Source: Otis tarda (lineage: Eukaryota > Chordata > Aves > Otidiformes > Otididae). From it: DNA of 64,000 nucleotides. Location: positions 192,048,053-192,112,052 of the forward strand of contig CM048552.1 in NCBI GenBank assembly GCA_026413225.1, read 5' to 3'. The notes below the pieces were generated by a model. It was given only the letters and a program-made list of their open reading frames with translations. It searched no databases and had not been told where the DNA came from. Both the position numbers and the translations under genes were made by a program. Below, piece by piece: positions 15,201 through 29,500 of this stretch. The stretch's first letter is position 1. Each line of letters starts with the position of its first letter.

Positions 15201-18200
15201 AGCTGCAGAAGTACTGTTTTTATTGGAGTGAGAATGATAATTGTTCACCATCTGTAAGAACAGGAATTAAAGGCTGAAAAAGGTCTACTTTAAGACACAG
15301 ACAGCAAGCAGTAAATTGAACTCTACTTCTTTCAGAAATGTGAATTCAAAGATATAACCATCAAAACCAACTCATTCAACAAGTGAGGTTTGCCTATCTA
15401 GTAACATTAGTGAAAAAATAGTTTACACAAAAAGCAACTATGATAATAAATATTGCAATGACAACAAGCTAAAGTGTCTACAAACCTAAAATCTGTGCTC
15501 AATAATAAAAACAGATGCAAATTAAAAAGTTGCCCACTGCACATTAGCCCTCAAGTTTAGTAACAAATCACTTTCAAACTTAATAATGCAAAACTAATCA
15601 CAAAATCCTATGGAATAACAAATGGAATAAAATTAGTGCAGAACAAAGGAAATACCAGTTGTTCTACTGAATTTCTCCAAGTGATGGAGACACTCTGAAA
15701 TGGCAGACAGTTAAAAAAATATACCGATTAGAACAGATAGCTAGCACCAGCTATCCTTCAGACACAAGAAATAAGCCTGAAAAATCATAAAAGTCATTAT
15801 AGCAATGACTACAAGACATATTTATAGAGTCCAATGCTCTGTTTCCACCTGTTCCAGATCTGTTTGTCTCTGCTAGAGATCGGCCTGGGGAAGTGGTATT
15901 GGGATTAGGAGAGAGGCGAGGGGCTCAGCTGAGGTGCATCTACACTAATGCACGCAGCATGGGGAACAAGCAGGAAGAGTTGGAAGCCATAGTGCGGCAG
16001 GCAAACTATGACCTAGTTGCCATAACAGAAACGTGGTGGGATTGCTCCCATGACTGGAGCGCTGCAATGGATGGCTACAAACTCTTCAGGAGGGACAGGC
16101 AAGGAAGGAAGGGTGGTGGTGTGGCTCTCTACGTTAGGGAATCCTTTTCTGCTACTGAGATAGTGACTGGGGATGATAACATTGAATCCCTATGGGTAAA
16201 GATCAGAGGAAGGGCTGACAAGGCAGACATCCTGGTGGGCGTCTGTTATAGACCGCCAAACCAGGATGAAGAGACAGATGAGGTATTCTACAAGCAGCTG
16301 GCACGAGCTGCACGGTCGTCAGCCCTTGTCCTCATGGGGGACTTCAACTTCCCTGACATATGCTGGGAGTACAGCACAGCACAGAAGAAGCAGTCTAGGA
16401 GGTTTTTGGAGTGCATAGAGGATGCCTTCCTAATGCAGTTGGTCAGAGAGCCCACGAGAGGAACTGCCCCGCTAGACCTGCTGTTCGCAAACAGGGAAGG
16501 TCTGGTGGGAGATGTGGAGGTTGGGGGCTGCCTTGGACAGAGTGACCATGAAATGATAAATTTCTCAATTCATGGTGGAGCTTGGAGGGGAATAGTAAAA
16601 CTGCTACCTTGGACTTCCGGAGGGTGGACTTTGAATTGTTCAAGAGACTAGTAGGGGGAGTCCCCTGGCATTCAGTCTTAGCAAACAAAGGGGTCCAAGA
16701 GAGCTGGTTGCTCTTCAAGAAGGAAGTCTTAAGGGCGCAGGAGCAGGCGGTCCCCCTGAGCCGCAAAATGAGCCGGTGGGGAAGAAGACCGGCGTGGATG
16801 AATAGGGAGCTATTCTTGAGGCTCCGGGAGAAAAAGAGAATCTACCGCCTGTGGAAGGAGGGACGGGCAACTGAGAATGAATACAAGGAAGTCGTTAGGA
16901 TGTGTAGAGGTGAAATCAGAAAGGCAAAAGCCCAGCTTGAATTTAACCTGGCCACTGGGGTGAAAAGGAATAAGAAACTCTTTTATAAATACATTAACAG
17001 TAAGAGGAGGACAAAGGAGAATATCCACTCTTTGCTGGATGAGGCTGGGAATGTGACCGCTGAGGATAAGGAAAAGGCGGAGGTTCTGAATGCCTTCTTT
17101 ACGTCTGTCTTTAAAGGTCAGACCAGTTATCCTCAGGGTACTCCTCTCTCTGACCTGGTAGTCTCGGCTGGGGAGCACGCTAACCCCCCTGTGATTCTGG
17201 AAGAAACGGTCAGAGACTTACTACTCCAACTGGACTGCCACAAGTCCATGGGGCCGGATGAGATCCACCCAAGAGTGCTGAGGGAACTGGCGGAGCTGAT
17301 AGCCGAGCCGCTTTCCATCATCTATCAGTGCTCCTTGTTGACTGGTGAGGTCCTGGAAGACTGGAGGCTTGCCAACGTGACTCCCATTTACAAGAAAGGT
17401 TGTAAGGAGGATCCGGGGAACTACAGGCCTGTTAGCCTGACCTCGGTTACAGGGAAGGTTATGGAACAGATAGTCTTGAGGGAGATCATGCGGCATGTGC
17501 GGGATGGCCGGGGGATCAGGCCTAGCCAGCATGGGTTCATGAAGGGCAGGTCCTGTTTGACCAACCTGATCTCCTTTTATGATCAAGTGACCCATCTGCT
17601 GGATGAGGGAAAGGCTGTTGATGTGGTCTACCTAGACTTCAGCAAAGCCTTTGACACTGTCTCCCACGGTATTCTCCTGCAGAAGCTGGCAGCCGATGGC
17701 TTGGATGGGTACACTCTTGGCTGGGTAAGGAGCTGGCTGGAGGGCCGGGCTCAGAGAGTGGTGGTGAATGGAGTTAAATCCAGCTGGCTGCCGGTCACAA
17801 GTGGTGTTCCCCACGGGTCGGTGCTGGGGCCTGTCCTCTTCAATATCTTTATTGATGATCTGGATGAGGGCATTGAGTGCACCCTCAGTAAGTTCGCAGA
17901 TGACACCAAATTGGCTGGGAGTGTGGATCTGCCTGGGGGCAGCGAGGCCCTACAGAGGGATCTGGACAGGCTGGAGAGCTGGGCTGAAGCCAATGGGATG
18001 AGGTTCAACAAGACCAAATGCCAAGTCCTGCACTTCGGCCACAACAACCCCAGGCAGCGCTATAGGCTTGGGGCGGAGTGGCTGGAGGACTGTGTGGAGG
18101 AAACGGACCTGGGGGTACTGATTGATGCTTGGCTGAGCATGAGCCGACAGTGTGCCTGGGTGGCCAAGAAGGCCAACGGCATCCTGGCTTGCATCAAAAA

Positions 18201-21200
18201 CAGTATTACTAGCAGGAACAGGGAGGTAATTGTCCCCGCTGTACTCGGCACTGGTGAGGCCGCACCTCGAGTACTGTGTTCAGTTTTGGGCCCCTCACTG
18301 CAAGAAAGACACTGAGGCCCTGGAACGCGTTCAGAGGAGGGCTACGAAGCTGGTGAGGGGTCTGGAGCACAGGCCTTATGAGGAGCCTCCCAGCGGCTGA
18401 GGGAGCTGGGATTGTTCAGTCTGGAGAAGAGGAGGCTCAGGGGAGACCTTATAGCTCTCTATAACTTCCTGAAGGGAGGTTGTAGTGAGCTAGGGGTCGG
18501 CCTTTTCTCTCGTGTAGACAGTGATAGAACTAGAGGCAATGGTTTCAAGCTGCGCCAGGGGAGATTCACGCTGGACATTAGGAAATATTACTTCTCGGAA
18601 AGGCACTGGAATGCACTGCCCAGGGAGGTGGTGGAGTCACCGACCATGGGGGTGTTCAAGAAACGTTTGGATGTTGTGTTGAGGGATATGATTTAGCTGA
18701 GAAGTACTGGTGATGGTTGGACTGGATGATCTTTTAGGTCTTTTCCAATCTTGATAATTCTGTGTGTGTGTGTGAAATTGTCAATACATCCATTAACATG
18801 GAGCTCAACTTTTCCCTGCCAAAATTCAATATTCTAAAGAGGTGCAGTTTCGCTGTACAGCTAGCAGCACAAGTTACTTTCAACTTTCAGAGGCCTTTAC
18901 AATAAACATTACAGTAAACAAAACAGGTCAGATTCTCAAGTCATCAAGTTATTACCTGAAAGATACACATGAAAAATAAAAAACCCCAAACAATCAAAAC
19001 CCCAACATACACATACATGGGCTGTAGGTTAATACATCTGAAGTTAAATTACTCTGAGGGCTTTTATGATTTTTCCTTTAAACAATGCAGACATGATACG
19101 TTTCACATATAAGTATTAGTTTTATATGTCAAATAATTTGATAAACTTGTCAGTAAAAGAATCATATTAATAGCCAAAGCACATGTTTCATATATATAGA
19201 AAGTATAAGAAGTGTTTACCTTAAGTTTGAATTCAAGCTGTGGCAGAACAGAAAGCAGGAGGTGACTGTCAATATTGTATAACTCCAGAATCAAGTCAAA
19301 CACATGCTCTGACAGGTCACTAATTGACGTTTTACCGAGCATGAGGACCTGATTGAAGAACTGGAAAATAAAACAGAGTATACATCAATAACAAGAGTAT
19401 ATACACACTCTTCTAAATCCTATGCTGTCTACCACTAAAATCTACCTTTTCACCTTACAACGTTTATTTACAACAACTAAAAATAAAAAATGAGGAGGGG
19501 GCACACATAGATCAGGATTCCGTAGTAGAAATCTTTAAAATATCACTGTTTTGTATTCAATAGTATACAAAGAAAAGTAAAAAAAAAGTGTTGTTTAGTT
19601 TACCACAGCAAGCCTACAAATAATTTAAGAAACACAACTTTAGAGGAGTTCCAGTGCATCAGATCTTTTTATAAATGTGACTATATTTAGAGTTATTTCA
19701 CTACTGAGAACAATCACTTAGTCAAAACAAGGCTGAAACAACTGGCTAATTACTACACTATGCAGTTGACAGGTTATGGAGTTGTAAGTAAAAGCATAGG
19801 AATTAATAACTCACTGTTCCAGAATTTATAGTTACAGGCAGCATAATGCAGCTGTAAAGCAATTATTTTTTGTTGGTAAACTTGACAGGTTTGAGGGCAA
19901 CTTCACACTTCTCATTAAAAAAAGTATTTTATAATATCAAATATTAATTCCATACTACTTTTAACTATACCCTCTCAAAATAGATGGGTAAAAAGCAAAT
20001 AAATAGGAGAATACCACCCCCTACTCATAAGGGGAAAGGACATAATTTGAAAATGTTTTCTTCTCTTTGGGTTAAAACAATACACAAGTGCAGCTAAACA
20101 AATTTTACTATTTCCACCTGTCACTAAGGCAACAGAATACACTTAACTGGCACTTCAGTTTCCTATTCCCAAACTTGGGACAGATGAACATCATGGCCCT
20201 CTCTACCTGACAAGGTTAATCACATCAGTAAAGAAACTAAAAACACGAAAACTATCCCATTTTAAGCTTGTAAAGCGAACCCTAACAAGTGATGCAATAG
20301 AAAAAGTCAACAGTTTCTAGTAATAATGACTAGAAAATAGCAGTTAAGTGCATTTCATTAGAAATTAAAGACTCGGTACTGTCTTGCAGAAAAGTTTTCC
20401 TTTTCTGGATTCAGAGTTGCCTGGAATGTATGTATTCCGGGTTAGGCAACTAACTCCTACTATATCTTAAAATATATTTTAAGAAAGAAACTAACTTTCA
20501 AAACAAAGAAACCAGACAGCATAACAGTTCTCACTTCTGGGAAACAAAGAACTGAAGAATGCATGTACATATTTTCCACAGGAGAAAGACTAACTGTACA
20601 GACTTCCTTAAAACCCTGCAAAATGTAACCCAGTTTGCAATGTAACCTTACAAATGAACAACATTAAAAACACATTCCCATGTAGCAATACAGCAAAACA
20701 AACAGTAGGTTTGACTAACAGGACTGGAGTAAAAGTTTTCACTTAAGATTTTTTTTTAAATCTTAGAAGGTACCCACTTTCCAAGTACCAGAAGTGTTAC
20801 AAGTCCAAAAGCAGCAACAACAACAACAAAAAAACAACACTGAAAATTTTCTATTGTTTTCAAGCTCTTGAGGCTTTGGATAGCTGCCATGAGACCTGCT
20901 AAATGCTTAACTATTTTAAAACAAACAAACAAAAAAGTTTGGTTTTTTTTTTTTAATATTGTGCAACTTAAATTAGAGCACACTCCTGTCTGACCTTTAC
21001 TTCCTCTCACCTCTCTTCTCTTGCAATGTCTATGATGTCTACACTCAACTTGGCGACAACCCTCAATCCACTCACTGCTTTTCTTCCTTACTATCTGTTC
21101 TTAGATTCTGTTTCCTCTTCTTTTCTTGTGACAATTGCATCAAAATTCTACTCTATCTTCACTTCTACTAGCTTCTAAATAGTCTCATCTCCTCACTAGA

Positions 21201-24200
21201 AAGATAATTTTGCCACAAGAACAATGTGTTTATATGTTTTTATAAGAACAATACATATAAATACATCTGGTCTTCCAGTCACATTAAAGATCAAAGTGCA
21301 AGGTCTCCCCTTTACAGCAGAAAGTAAACTATCCATTGCATTTCAGAAATCAAAATTGTTATGGGCTTAGTAATTCCTAAATGGTAAAGAATTAGATTCA
21401 AAGGGACAGGTTATGCAGTGCTTCATTAATATAACAATTCTCTCAAAGAACAATTGAGAGTTTGTAAAAAGTTATTTTTACATCCCTATTTGATTATATG
21501 CAGTTTATTCTTTTTATAATACAGCTCAGTTAAAAATTGTACTGATTTCCATATTTGTTTGCAGTCTTCACTCACATTAGTAATGTATGGTTCAATTGCT
21601 TGCGCTGTCCTCTTTAGTAAAGCCTTTGCCAAATCATAGGCTTGCTTGTTTAAATTCTGAGGGTGAAGAAAAAAAAAACAGAAAAAAATTAAATCACATA
21701 CGTTACTCTTAAAAATAAACATGAGAATTTAAAGCTACTATGTACTGGTAAATGTGTTAAAGAAACAGCCTGTTCTTGTTACATTTTCAATAGTAAAGAT
21801 AATATAGTAAAAACAAACCTAGTCCAAACAGAGCTCTGTAGTCTCTGCTGATACTACCAAGAAAACTTTTTCCTGTGAGTTTGGAGCTTACTTTTTTACC
21901 TGGAGTTGACCATTTAAGCCTGACACTCAGAGATGCCAGTTCCTGCATTTTATTGCTGCTCCTTATCAGCTTCCCCAAAAAACAGGAAAGCAATATAAAG
22001 CAACATCGAGGCATTTGCAATCACCACAAAAGCAAGACACTGAACAGGATTGTGGTAGAAAGCAAAATTCTGTCCTTGCATCACGCAGCCATCTGTGAAT
22101 CACCATCATGGTCTCTCCATAGTATCTCCAAAAGATAATCTCTGTCTGTTTGACTGAGATAGCAAAGAAAACAAACACACACCACAAACAACAAACCCTA
22201 GAATTTTAGTCTGTGAGTAAAAAAGGCTGGAGAATACAAACTAATGAAACTAATACAAAAAATAAGAAAACCTCACCACCTCACAACATTCCTATCCCTC
22301 CACTTGTCTAATTGCATTATTGCTCTATCATTGTTTCCTTCCTTTCCCAGCACACATTCATGCTCTAGTTGCTATGTCCTTCCTTCAATCTTTGTATCAC
22401 AATTATTTTTCCAAAATTTTCATAAGAAAATGCAACTCAGCCCTTGTGACACCCACTGCAGACTTGATTAACACATAGAAGAATGAAGAAAAAGTCTTAA
22501 ATAGCAAAGAATATACAGTCTTTTAACAGCTAGAAGTCTCTGTAAAAATATAGCTCCTTCAGTTTTTATTAGTCTTTGCAATTAAAAAAACCAAACAAAC
22601 AGCATATTCCATTTACAAGACAACAGAATAAAGGGGCAGTTTGTGATTGTTTCTTTTAAATACATCTCATCCCTAAATGGCAAAAACCTTAATTTTAGCA
22701 TAATGAAAAGCAAAACCAAGATGCATTGTCACACCCAGTGTACACTTCATACACTTGAATGAAAAAGAGAAGATTTGCAAAGAGATGGAGAGTATTGTCT
22801 GACATTTCAAAAACTGTGTTCAAAAACAGGGTTCTAGACAGCAGTGGGAACATATTAACATTTTCTGTTAATATAAAAGAAGTCTTTTAGTTGCTTACTA
22901 ATATAACTAAGTGACTGAAGTCACTTAGTTATATTAGTATGATGATTCATTTCTGTCGTACTCACTGCCACTACAGAAGGTGAATAAAAATCCCAATTCA
23001 AATTCTTACATGAGATGCTAACATCCTTGTAATTTCCTCTTCCCTTATCTAATCAAGATACAAGGATCAATATCGGCAGTCTTTTTACAAAACTGTGCAG
23101 CTGTTCCATGTCCCATAAAAGAGAAGGTTCTTGCTAGATTGCTATTTATGGTTAGTAAGGAAAAAAAAAAAGTAAAAAACGTTTCCACCTGTAGCATTTG
23201 TTTCCTGCTATTTAGCTAGAGTTGTGACTGTTCAGGAAGTAAAACACAAATAACCATAACAAGGAACATACGCCACTTGTAATTCTTGCTGTGATCCTTC
23301 TTCACTGCCACAGTTCATCTCCACCAAAAGAAAGAAAACAGCTTTCACCTGGGTAAGAGTGATGTCTAGATCATGACCAAGATCTGATTTACATATGAAA
23401 CAAGTCTGAACAGCAGACCTAGCATAGTAGAGTTCCAACAAGCAGATCTGTTTTGATTCACATTAATTACAGTTTCAGCTTGCATCTTTCACACAGTAGT
23501 TCATTTTAAAAGCTGTCGTAATTAATCTACATAGCTAGTAATAGCCAAAGTTTTAAAAAATAAACATAAATTCCTGCACATAGCCTTTGGAATGGAAGTC
23601 AAAGAACACAGATCGTTCATAATTAAGCCACAAAAGGTCAGGCAAAAGATCTCCTAACACCTTAATGTTTGCCAAGATAAATGCTAGAAGCAGCTGTTTG
23701 CAACCCTGAGCAACACATTCACATTGCACTTCATTCTATCTAAAAAACCTGCAAAGAGAAAAAACAGTTTAGATCCAACTGGCTAAAGAAAGTTTGCTAT
23801 TTCTTTCATGCCTCGTGCACTTGATTTAACTGTGTTCATAGTTAGGGCCCTCAAATGTCCAGTGGCTGAACTTTCTGAAGATAACAATGCCAAAGAAGTC
23901 TTAAAAGCACACAAGAAAGTTATACTCTCCCTTTTCCAGGTTCAGGATAAAAGCAGAAACGAAAAAGCAACACTGTCTTCGCTGAAATGAAAACAGGAGC
24001 AACCCAGGCCACTACCCAAATAGGTTCAGAGATCTTCAAGGATATTCCTTGATATTCAAAGAGCACCTCCTCAGAAGCAATGCATCCCAACAAAGAGGAC
24101 GTCAGGCAAAAATGCCAGGTGGCCTCCATGGATGAACGAGATGCTCCTGGACTAACTGAAAAACAAAAAGGAAGCCTAATGGAGGGTGGAAGCAAGGACA

Positions 24201-26491
24201 GGTAACCTGGGAAGATTACAGAGGGGTTGTCCGAGCAGTCAGGGATCAGGTGAGACAGACTAAAGCCCTAACAGAATTAAATGTGGCTAAGGATGTCAAG
24301 GACAACAAGAAAAGCCTCGTTAGGTACACTGGGGATAAAAGGAAGACTAGGGAAAAGGTGGGTCCTCTCTGGAAGGAAACAGCAGACCTGGTTATCTGGG
24401 ACATGGAGAAGGCTGAGGTACTCGAACAACTTTTTTGCCTCAGTCTTTGTCAACAAGTGCTCTAGTCACATGGCTCAAGTGGCAAAAGGCAAAAGCAGGG
24501 ACTGGGAGAATGAAGAACTGCCCACTGTAGCAGAAGATCATGTTCAAGACCATCTAAGGAACCTGAAGGTGCACAAGTCCATGGGACCTGATGAGATATA
24601 TCCTCAGGTCCTAAGGGAACTAGTGGATGAAGTTGCCAAGCCACTGGCCGTTGTATTTGAGAAGTCGTGGCAGTCTGGTGAGGTTCCCGATGACTGGAAG
24701 AGAGGGAACATAACCACCATTTTTAAAAAGAGAAAGAAGGAACACTCAAGGAACTACAGGCTGGTCAGTCTCACCTCTGTGCCTGAAGGTCATGGAGCAG
24801 ATTCTCCTGGAAACCATGCTAAGGCACATGGAGAGCAAGGAGGTGGTTGGTGACAGCCAACATGGCTTCACCAAGGGCAGATTGTGCCTGACTAATTGGG
24901 TGGCCTTCTATGACAGGGTTACAGCACGGCTGGACAAAGGACAAGCAACTGATATCATCTATCTGGACTTGTGTTAAGCTTTTGACACTGTCCCACACAA
25001 CATCCTTCTCTTTAAACTGGAGTGACATGGATTTGATGGACGGACTCGGTGGATAAGGAATTGGCTGGATGGCCACACTCAGAGAGTGGTGGTCAATGGC
25101 TCGATGTCCAAGTGGAGACCGGTCATGAGAGGTGTTCCTCAGGGGTGGGTATTAGGACCAGCCCTGTTCAACATCTTTGTCGGTGACATGGACAGTGGGA
25201 TAGAGTGCACCCTCAGCAAGTTTGCCGATGACACCAAGCTGTGTGGTGCCATCAACATACCGGAGGGGAGGGATGCCATCCAGAGGGACCTTCTCAGGCT
25301 GGAGAGGTGGGCCTGTGCCAACCTCATTAAGTTCAACCAGGCCAAGTGCAAGGTCCTACATGTGGGTCAGGGCAATCCCACAGGCACAAATACAGGCTGG
25401 GCGGAGAATGGATTGAGAGCAGCCCTGAGGAGAAGGACTTGGGAGCGCTGGTGGACAAGAAGCTCAACATGAGCTGGCAATATACACTTGTGGCACAGAA
25501 AGCCAACCACATCCTGGGCTGCATCAAAAGAAACGTGGCCAGCAGGTTGAAGGAGGTGATTCTCCCCCTCTGCACTCATGAGACCACCCTGCAGTACTAC
25601 ATTCAGCTCTAGAGTTGCCAACATAAAAAGGACATGGACCTTCGCCAACATAAGAAGGACATGGAGAGGGTCCAGAGGAGGGCCACGAAGATGACCAGAA
25701 GGCTGGAGCACCTTTCCTATGAGGACAGGCTGAGAGAGTTGGGGCTGTTCAGCCTGGAGAAGAGGAGGCTCTTGGGAGACCTTATAGTGGCCTTCTAGCA
25801 CCTAAAGGGGGACTACAGGAAAGAGGAGGAGAAACTCTTTAGCAGGGCCTGTTTTGCTAGGACAAAGGGTAATCGTTTTAAAATAGAAGCAGGTAGATTC
25901 AGACTTGATATAAGGAAAAATTTTTTTTACAACGAAGGTGGTGGAACACCGGCACAGGTTGCCCAGAGAGGTGGTGGATGCCCCATCCCTGGAAACATTC
26001 AAGGCCAGGTTGGACGGGGCTCTGAGCAACCTGATCTGGTTGGAGATGTCCGTGCTCCTTGCAGAGGGGTTTGACTAGATGACCTTTAAAGGTCCCTTCC
26101 AACCCTAACCATTCTATGATCTTTTACAAAACATCAAACCAATCTTTCTGACTAATTTAGTAGCAAAAAAGATACTTTAAACATTGCCTGAGAGAAATTT
26201 TATAAGGGTAAAACCTAATTTAAAAAATTCCTTCTCTGTGTTTAGATAAACTTTTTATCATTATTCTCCATTCAATCTTTCTATACATTCAGAAAAAAAC
26301 TGACATGTATTCCAAGATCTTTTAATGATTTAAGACCTCAGTGATTGGGACAATCTTCTTCAGCATGCCTCTAACAGCACTGAAGTAATCTAAGCTGCTC
26401 TAGCTCACTTGAGTTTGTCATCCATCCCTCTTGGCCAGAATAAAACCATATTGATGTAAACCTGATTGAAAGTGGCTGACACTAATATCAC

Positions 26492-26522
<31 letters not shown>

Positions 26523-29500
26523 TATATATATACACACACACACATATATATATATACATACATACACACTCATATGTTTGAGTATATGCAGGCTTATACT
26601 CATATAAGTATAAGCTTTGGGGATAAGCTTTTGAGAGCCCTGATTTGGGTAGTAACCAAGCCATCAGCTGGCAACATTGTTTAAAGTAATCATTAGTAAT
26701 TACTATATTTGGAAAGAAAATGCAGAAATCAGTATTGATTTGTAAGGACAAACCAAAGAAGAACCTAGGAAAAGGCAGAACATAGTTCTTCTCCAAGGTA
26801 ATTAAGAAGTTGTATTTAACATCTAAAACAGACTTACAGGATGCTGTAGGAAGATCTTTTGCTCCAAAAAAACCTACAGTTTTTTTTCAAAAAAGAATGT
26901 TAACAAACAGGAGTTTGTTTGTTTGTTTTTAAATGCTTGGAAGGCCTTCAGCAATAATATCTGAAAACAGGCCATCTCTGTCAACCATAACTTTTCACCT
27001 TTGTCTCAACTTCTAACATGACTGTTATGTATATATTGCTAGCATTTCAAGCTTTTTACACTTCTGGAAAACATTAAGAGTTTTGCCAATTCATTTTTCA
27101 TACTTGTTCTTCTCTGGAATGTTTTACAAACTCCTACTGCAGACACAAGAACTAATCACAACCTCTCTAACAGCACAGCATAGACACTTTTGTGTATATA
27201 GACAATGCTCTGCAGGAGAGTTTGCTACAGAGCCAAGAATCAGTTGTACTGCTACAATGGGGTTGACAATGATGGAAACGCATACCCACTGATTTTTTTT
27301 CCAGTTATTTTTTCCAGTTGTCTGTCAATGTCCAATTTAACACAGCTCAAAGAAATTAAGAGTGAAATAATTTGTACTGAAAAAAACCAATCACCCACAA
27401 TAGAAAACAAATGCATGTCCTTTATTTTTTCATCAGAAAGGATGACTAGCCAGCATCAATTCAGTCCTTAATTTTATACCTTTGAGAGTAAAATAAAATG
27501 TTGAGTCTGTATCTAGAACAAATATTCTTAAAAACATACATTTCAACACATTGGCATTTAATAAAGGTCTTCAATTTCATTCTTACTATCAATGGCACAG
27601 TAGCAGAATATTTATCCAAGAGCACTTGACAAAACAGTTTTAACAGATTCTCTAGTTTAGATGAGGCAGGGAAACAGGTTTTCAAGGACGGCTGACAAAT
27701 AAAAAGCTCAGCTGAATTGTTGCCAAGATAGATAACAGTAATTATTAAGCAAGTTCCCAGCAGAGAAAGTTAGGAATTTAATTGTCAATATCACTTTTTC
27801 AAAGAGATAAGCATGTAAATCTTGTGGGATGTGCAATGTGGGATTCCTTGTAGTACTCCCAAGGCTGAAAATGGAACACTCTGGCAAACACTCAAGGAAA
27901 TAAAGTACAATTTGCCTTCTAACACACTGCACAAACACAGAATTGTTTACAGGTGCTGCCATAAAGGCTTTACAATCTAAAAAGACTATATTCACTACTT
28001 ATTTAATACCCTCGTAATATAATTCTATCAAAAGAATTTCAGTAAAGAAAAATCACAAAAGGAAAAAATTATTAAACTTTAAAGAAATTAAGAGTTAAGC
28101 GCATAGTCAGACAAGTTCAGTTTCTTGTTTTACTGAATTGTCCGATACCTGCTGTACTACTCAGGCAAGCCTGCATATACTCAAATATGTGAGTGTATAT
28201 ATATATATATATATATATATATTTTTGTGATATTAGTGTCAGCCACTTTCATTCAGGTTTACATCAATATGGTTTTATTCTGGCCAAGTGGGACGGATGA
28301 CAAACTCAAGTGAGCTAGAGCAGCTTGGATTACTTCAGTGACTACTAATGACAGTAGACAGATGTTTGATGGCATGTCATGTCCCCACTGTGTGCTCCTT
28401 ATGCCTGAGTTTTTGCAGCTGTCCTGCTAGCACCACTGCTTATTAAACTTACTACTCAGAACTATGGACCATATCTGGCATTAGGAAAAATATTGACCTT
28501 GATTTTAAGAGGTAACAGCATTGAGTTAACCTTTGGTAAATGTTGAACTAGTTACTACAACTCTTAAAAATATTCATATAATTTGGGCATCAATCTGTCT
28601 ACTGCTGAATTTCAGACATTAGACCTTAGCATCCAGGATCCAAAACTAAAGGAGCTGTTTGAACCTTCTGTTCCCAATACACATTTACAGACTGCTCCTT
28701 TGGTAAATTATACAGACTAAGCTCCTCAAGTCTTCAACCTAGTGTTACCCTAAAAAAACAAAAGTTGTACTATCTCTACCACTATTTTCTAGAGTACAGT
28801 CATTCAATTCACAAGGGCACTACACATTCTCTCACATGCACAGTCTTCCTTCTGGCTGCACTAAAAATATACCGCTTGCCTGTGTCACTTGCTGTTGTAT
28901 CTATAGTAATCTCTCAATCTGATCATTTTCAAACCTGTGCTAGTAACAAATTTATGCTCCTTTTACTCCATCGAAAACATTTTTTTGGTCCCCAGGGAAT
29001 CTGCCTAGCTAAGAATTCCCTAGTCATCATTACACCAACACTTGCCATTATGTAATTTTGGTGGTCAGTTTGATTTTTCAATTTCTCTTTCCCACAGCAT
29101 GTACAGCTTAATGGCTAGATGAGCTAAGACATAGTTATTCCCTACGGTGGACCTTATCCTTAATTCCCTTGTAGTTTTGTGCTCGATGGATGCAAGTGGA
29201 AAAATTCTCGCTCTGAATTCGTTACACTTCTCTGACATGACATTAGTAGCCACAGAAAGTGGTCAGATGACTATGTAAGATCCAAAATTTTAAATAAACA
29301 CTATATGAAGTTATTTACATGAAATAGAAAAATATTAAAGCTTATTTTCATTACCATGAAAAAGGTTAAAAAATTAAAAACTAAAAGTACTCAGAATAGG
29401 TCTAAAGTTACGAAATTATTTCACTTATCAAGTAAGCTATTGTCCTGGTTCTGGCTAGGATAGAGTTAACATTCACCTGAGCTGGGTGAAGAACTGGAGC

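Larger units (their letters stand above)
15840..18774 (+). mobile_element. CR1 LINE, nearly complete ORF2 (endonuclease plus reverse transcriptase), 5'-truncated, frame-broken
   Basis: CR1 is a non-LTR retrotransposon whose ORF2 encodes an APE-type endonuclease and a reverse transcriptase. The endonuclease frame (15893-16651) shows [44 protein letters not shown] and GQSDHEM. The RT frame (16582-18315) shows the typical [61 protein letters not shown] and the catalytic FADDTKL (FADD at 17893-17904). The C-terminal domain resumes at 18412-18693 ([18 protein letters not shown]). The 3' end has the CR1 tail ending in a (TG)7 run. The 5' boundary is approximate, and no target duplication is evident. 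It is antisense to PDS5B in intron 8. Confidence 0.95.
9003..19219 (-). other. PDS5B: intron 8, 10.2 kb, enlarged by an LTR and two CR1 copies
   Basis: It contains, in window order, an A run at 9820-9835, a hairpin at 11891-11921, a sense LTR at 11999-12516, a sense CR1 end at 14141-14322, a G/T-rich tract at 14345-14440 and the large antisense CR1 at 15840-18774. The stretch 12520-14140 and the stretch 14490-15840 hold only chance ORFs and unrecognised sequence. Confidence 0.8.

Noticed and set aside
22896-22939. microRNA hairpin
   Set aside because: The stem is perfect but the terminal loop is only 2 nt and the total is 44 bp, unlike a pre-miRNA.
26378-28340. DNA transposon with terminal inverted repeats
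   Set aside because: The sequences immediately outside the arms show no target duplication, and the spacer has no transposase-like frame. Not excluded, but unsupported.
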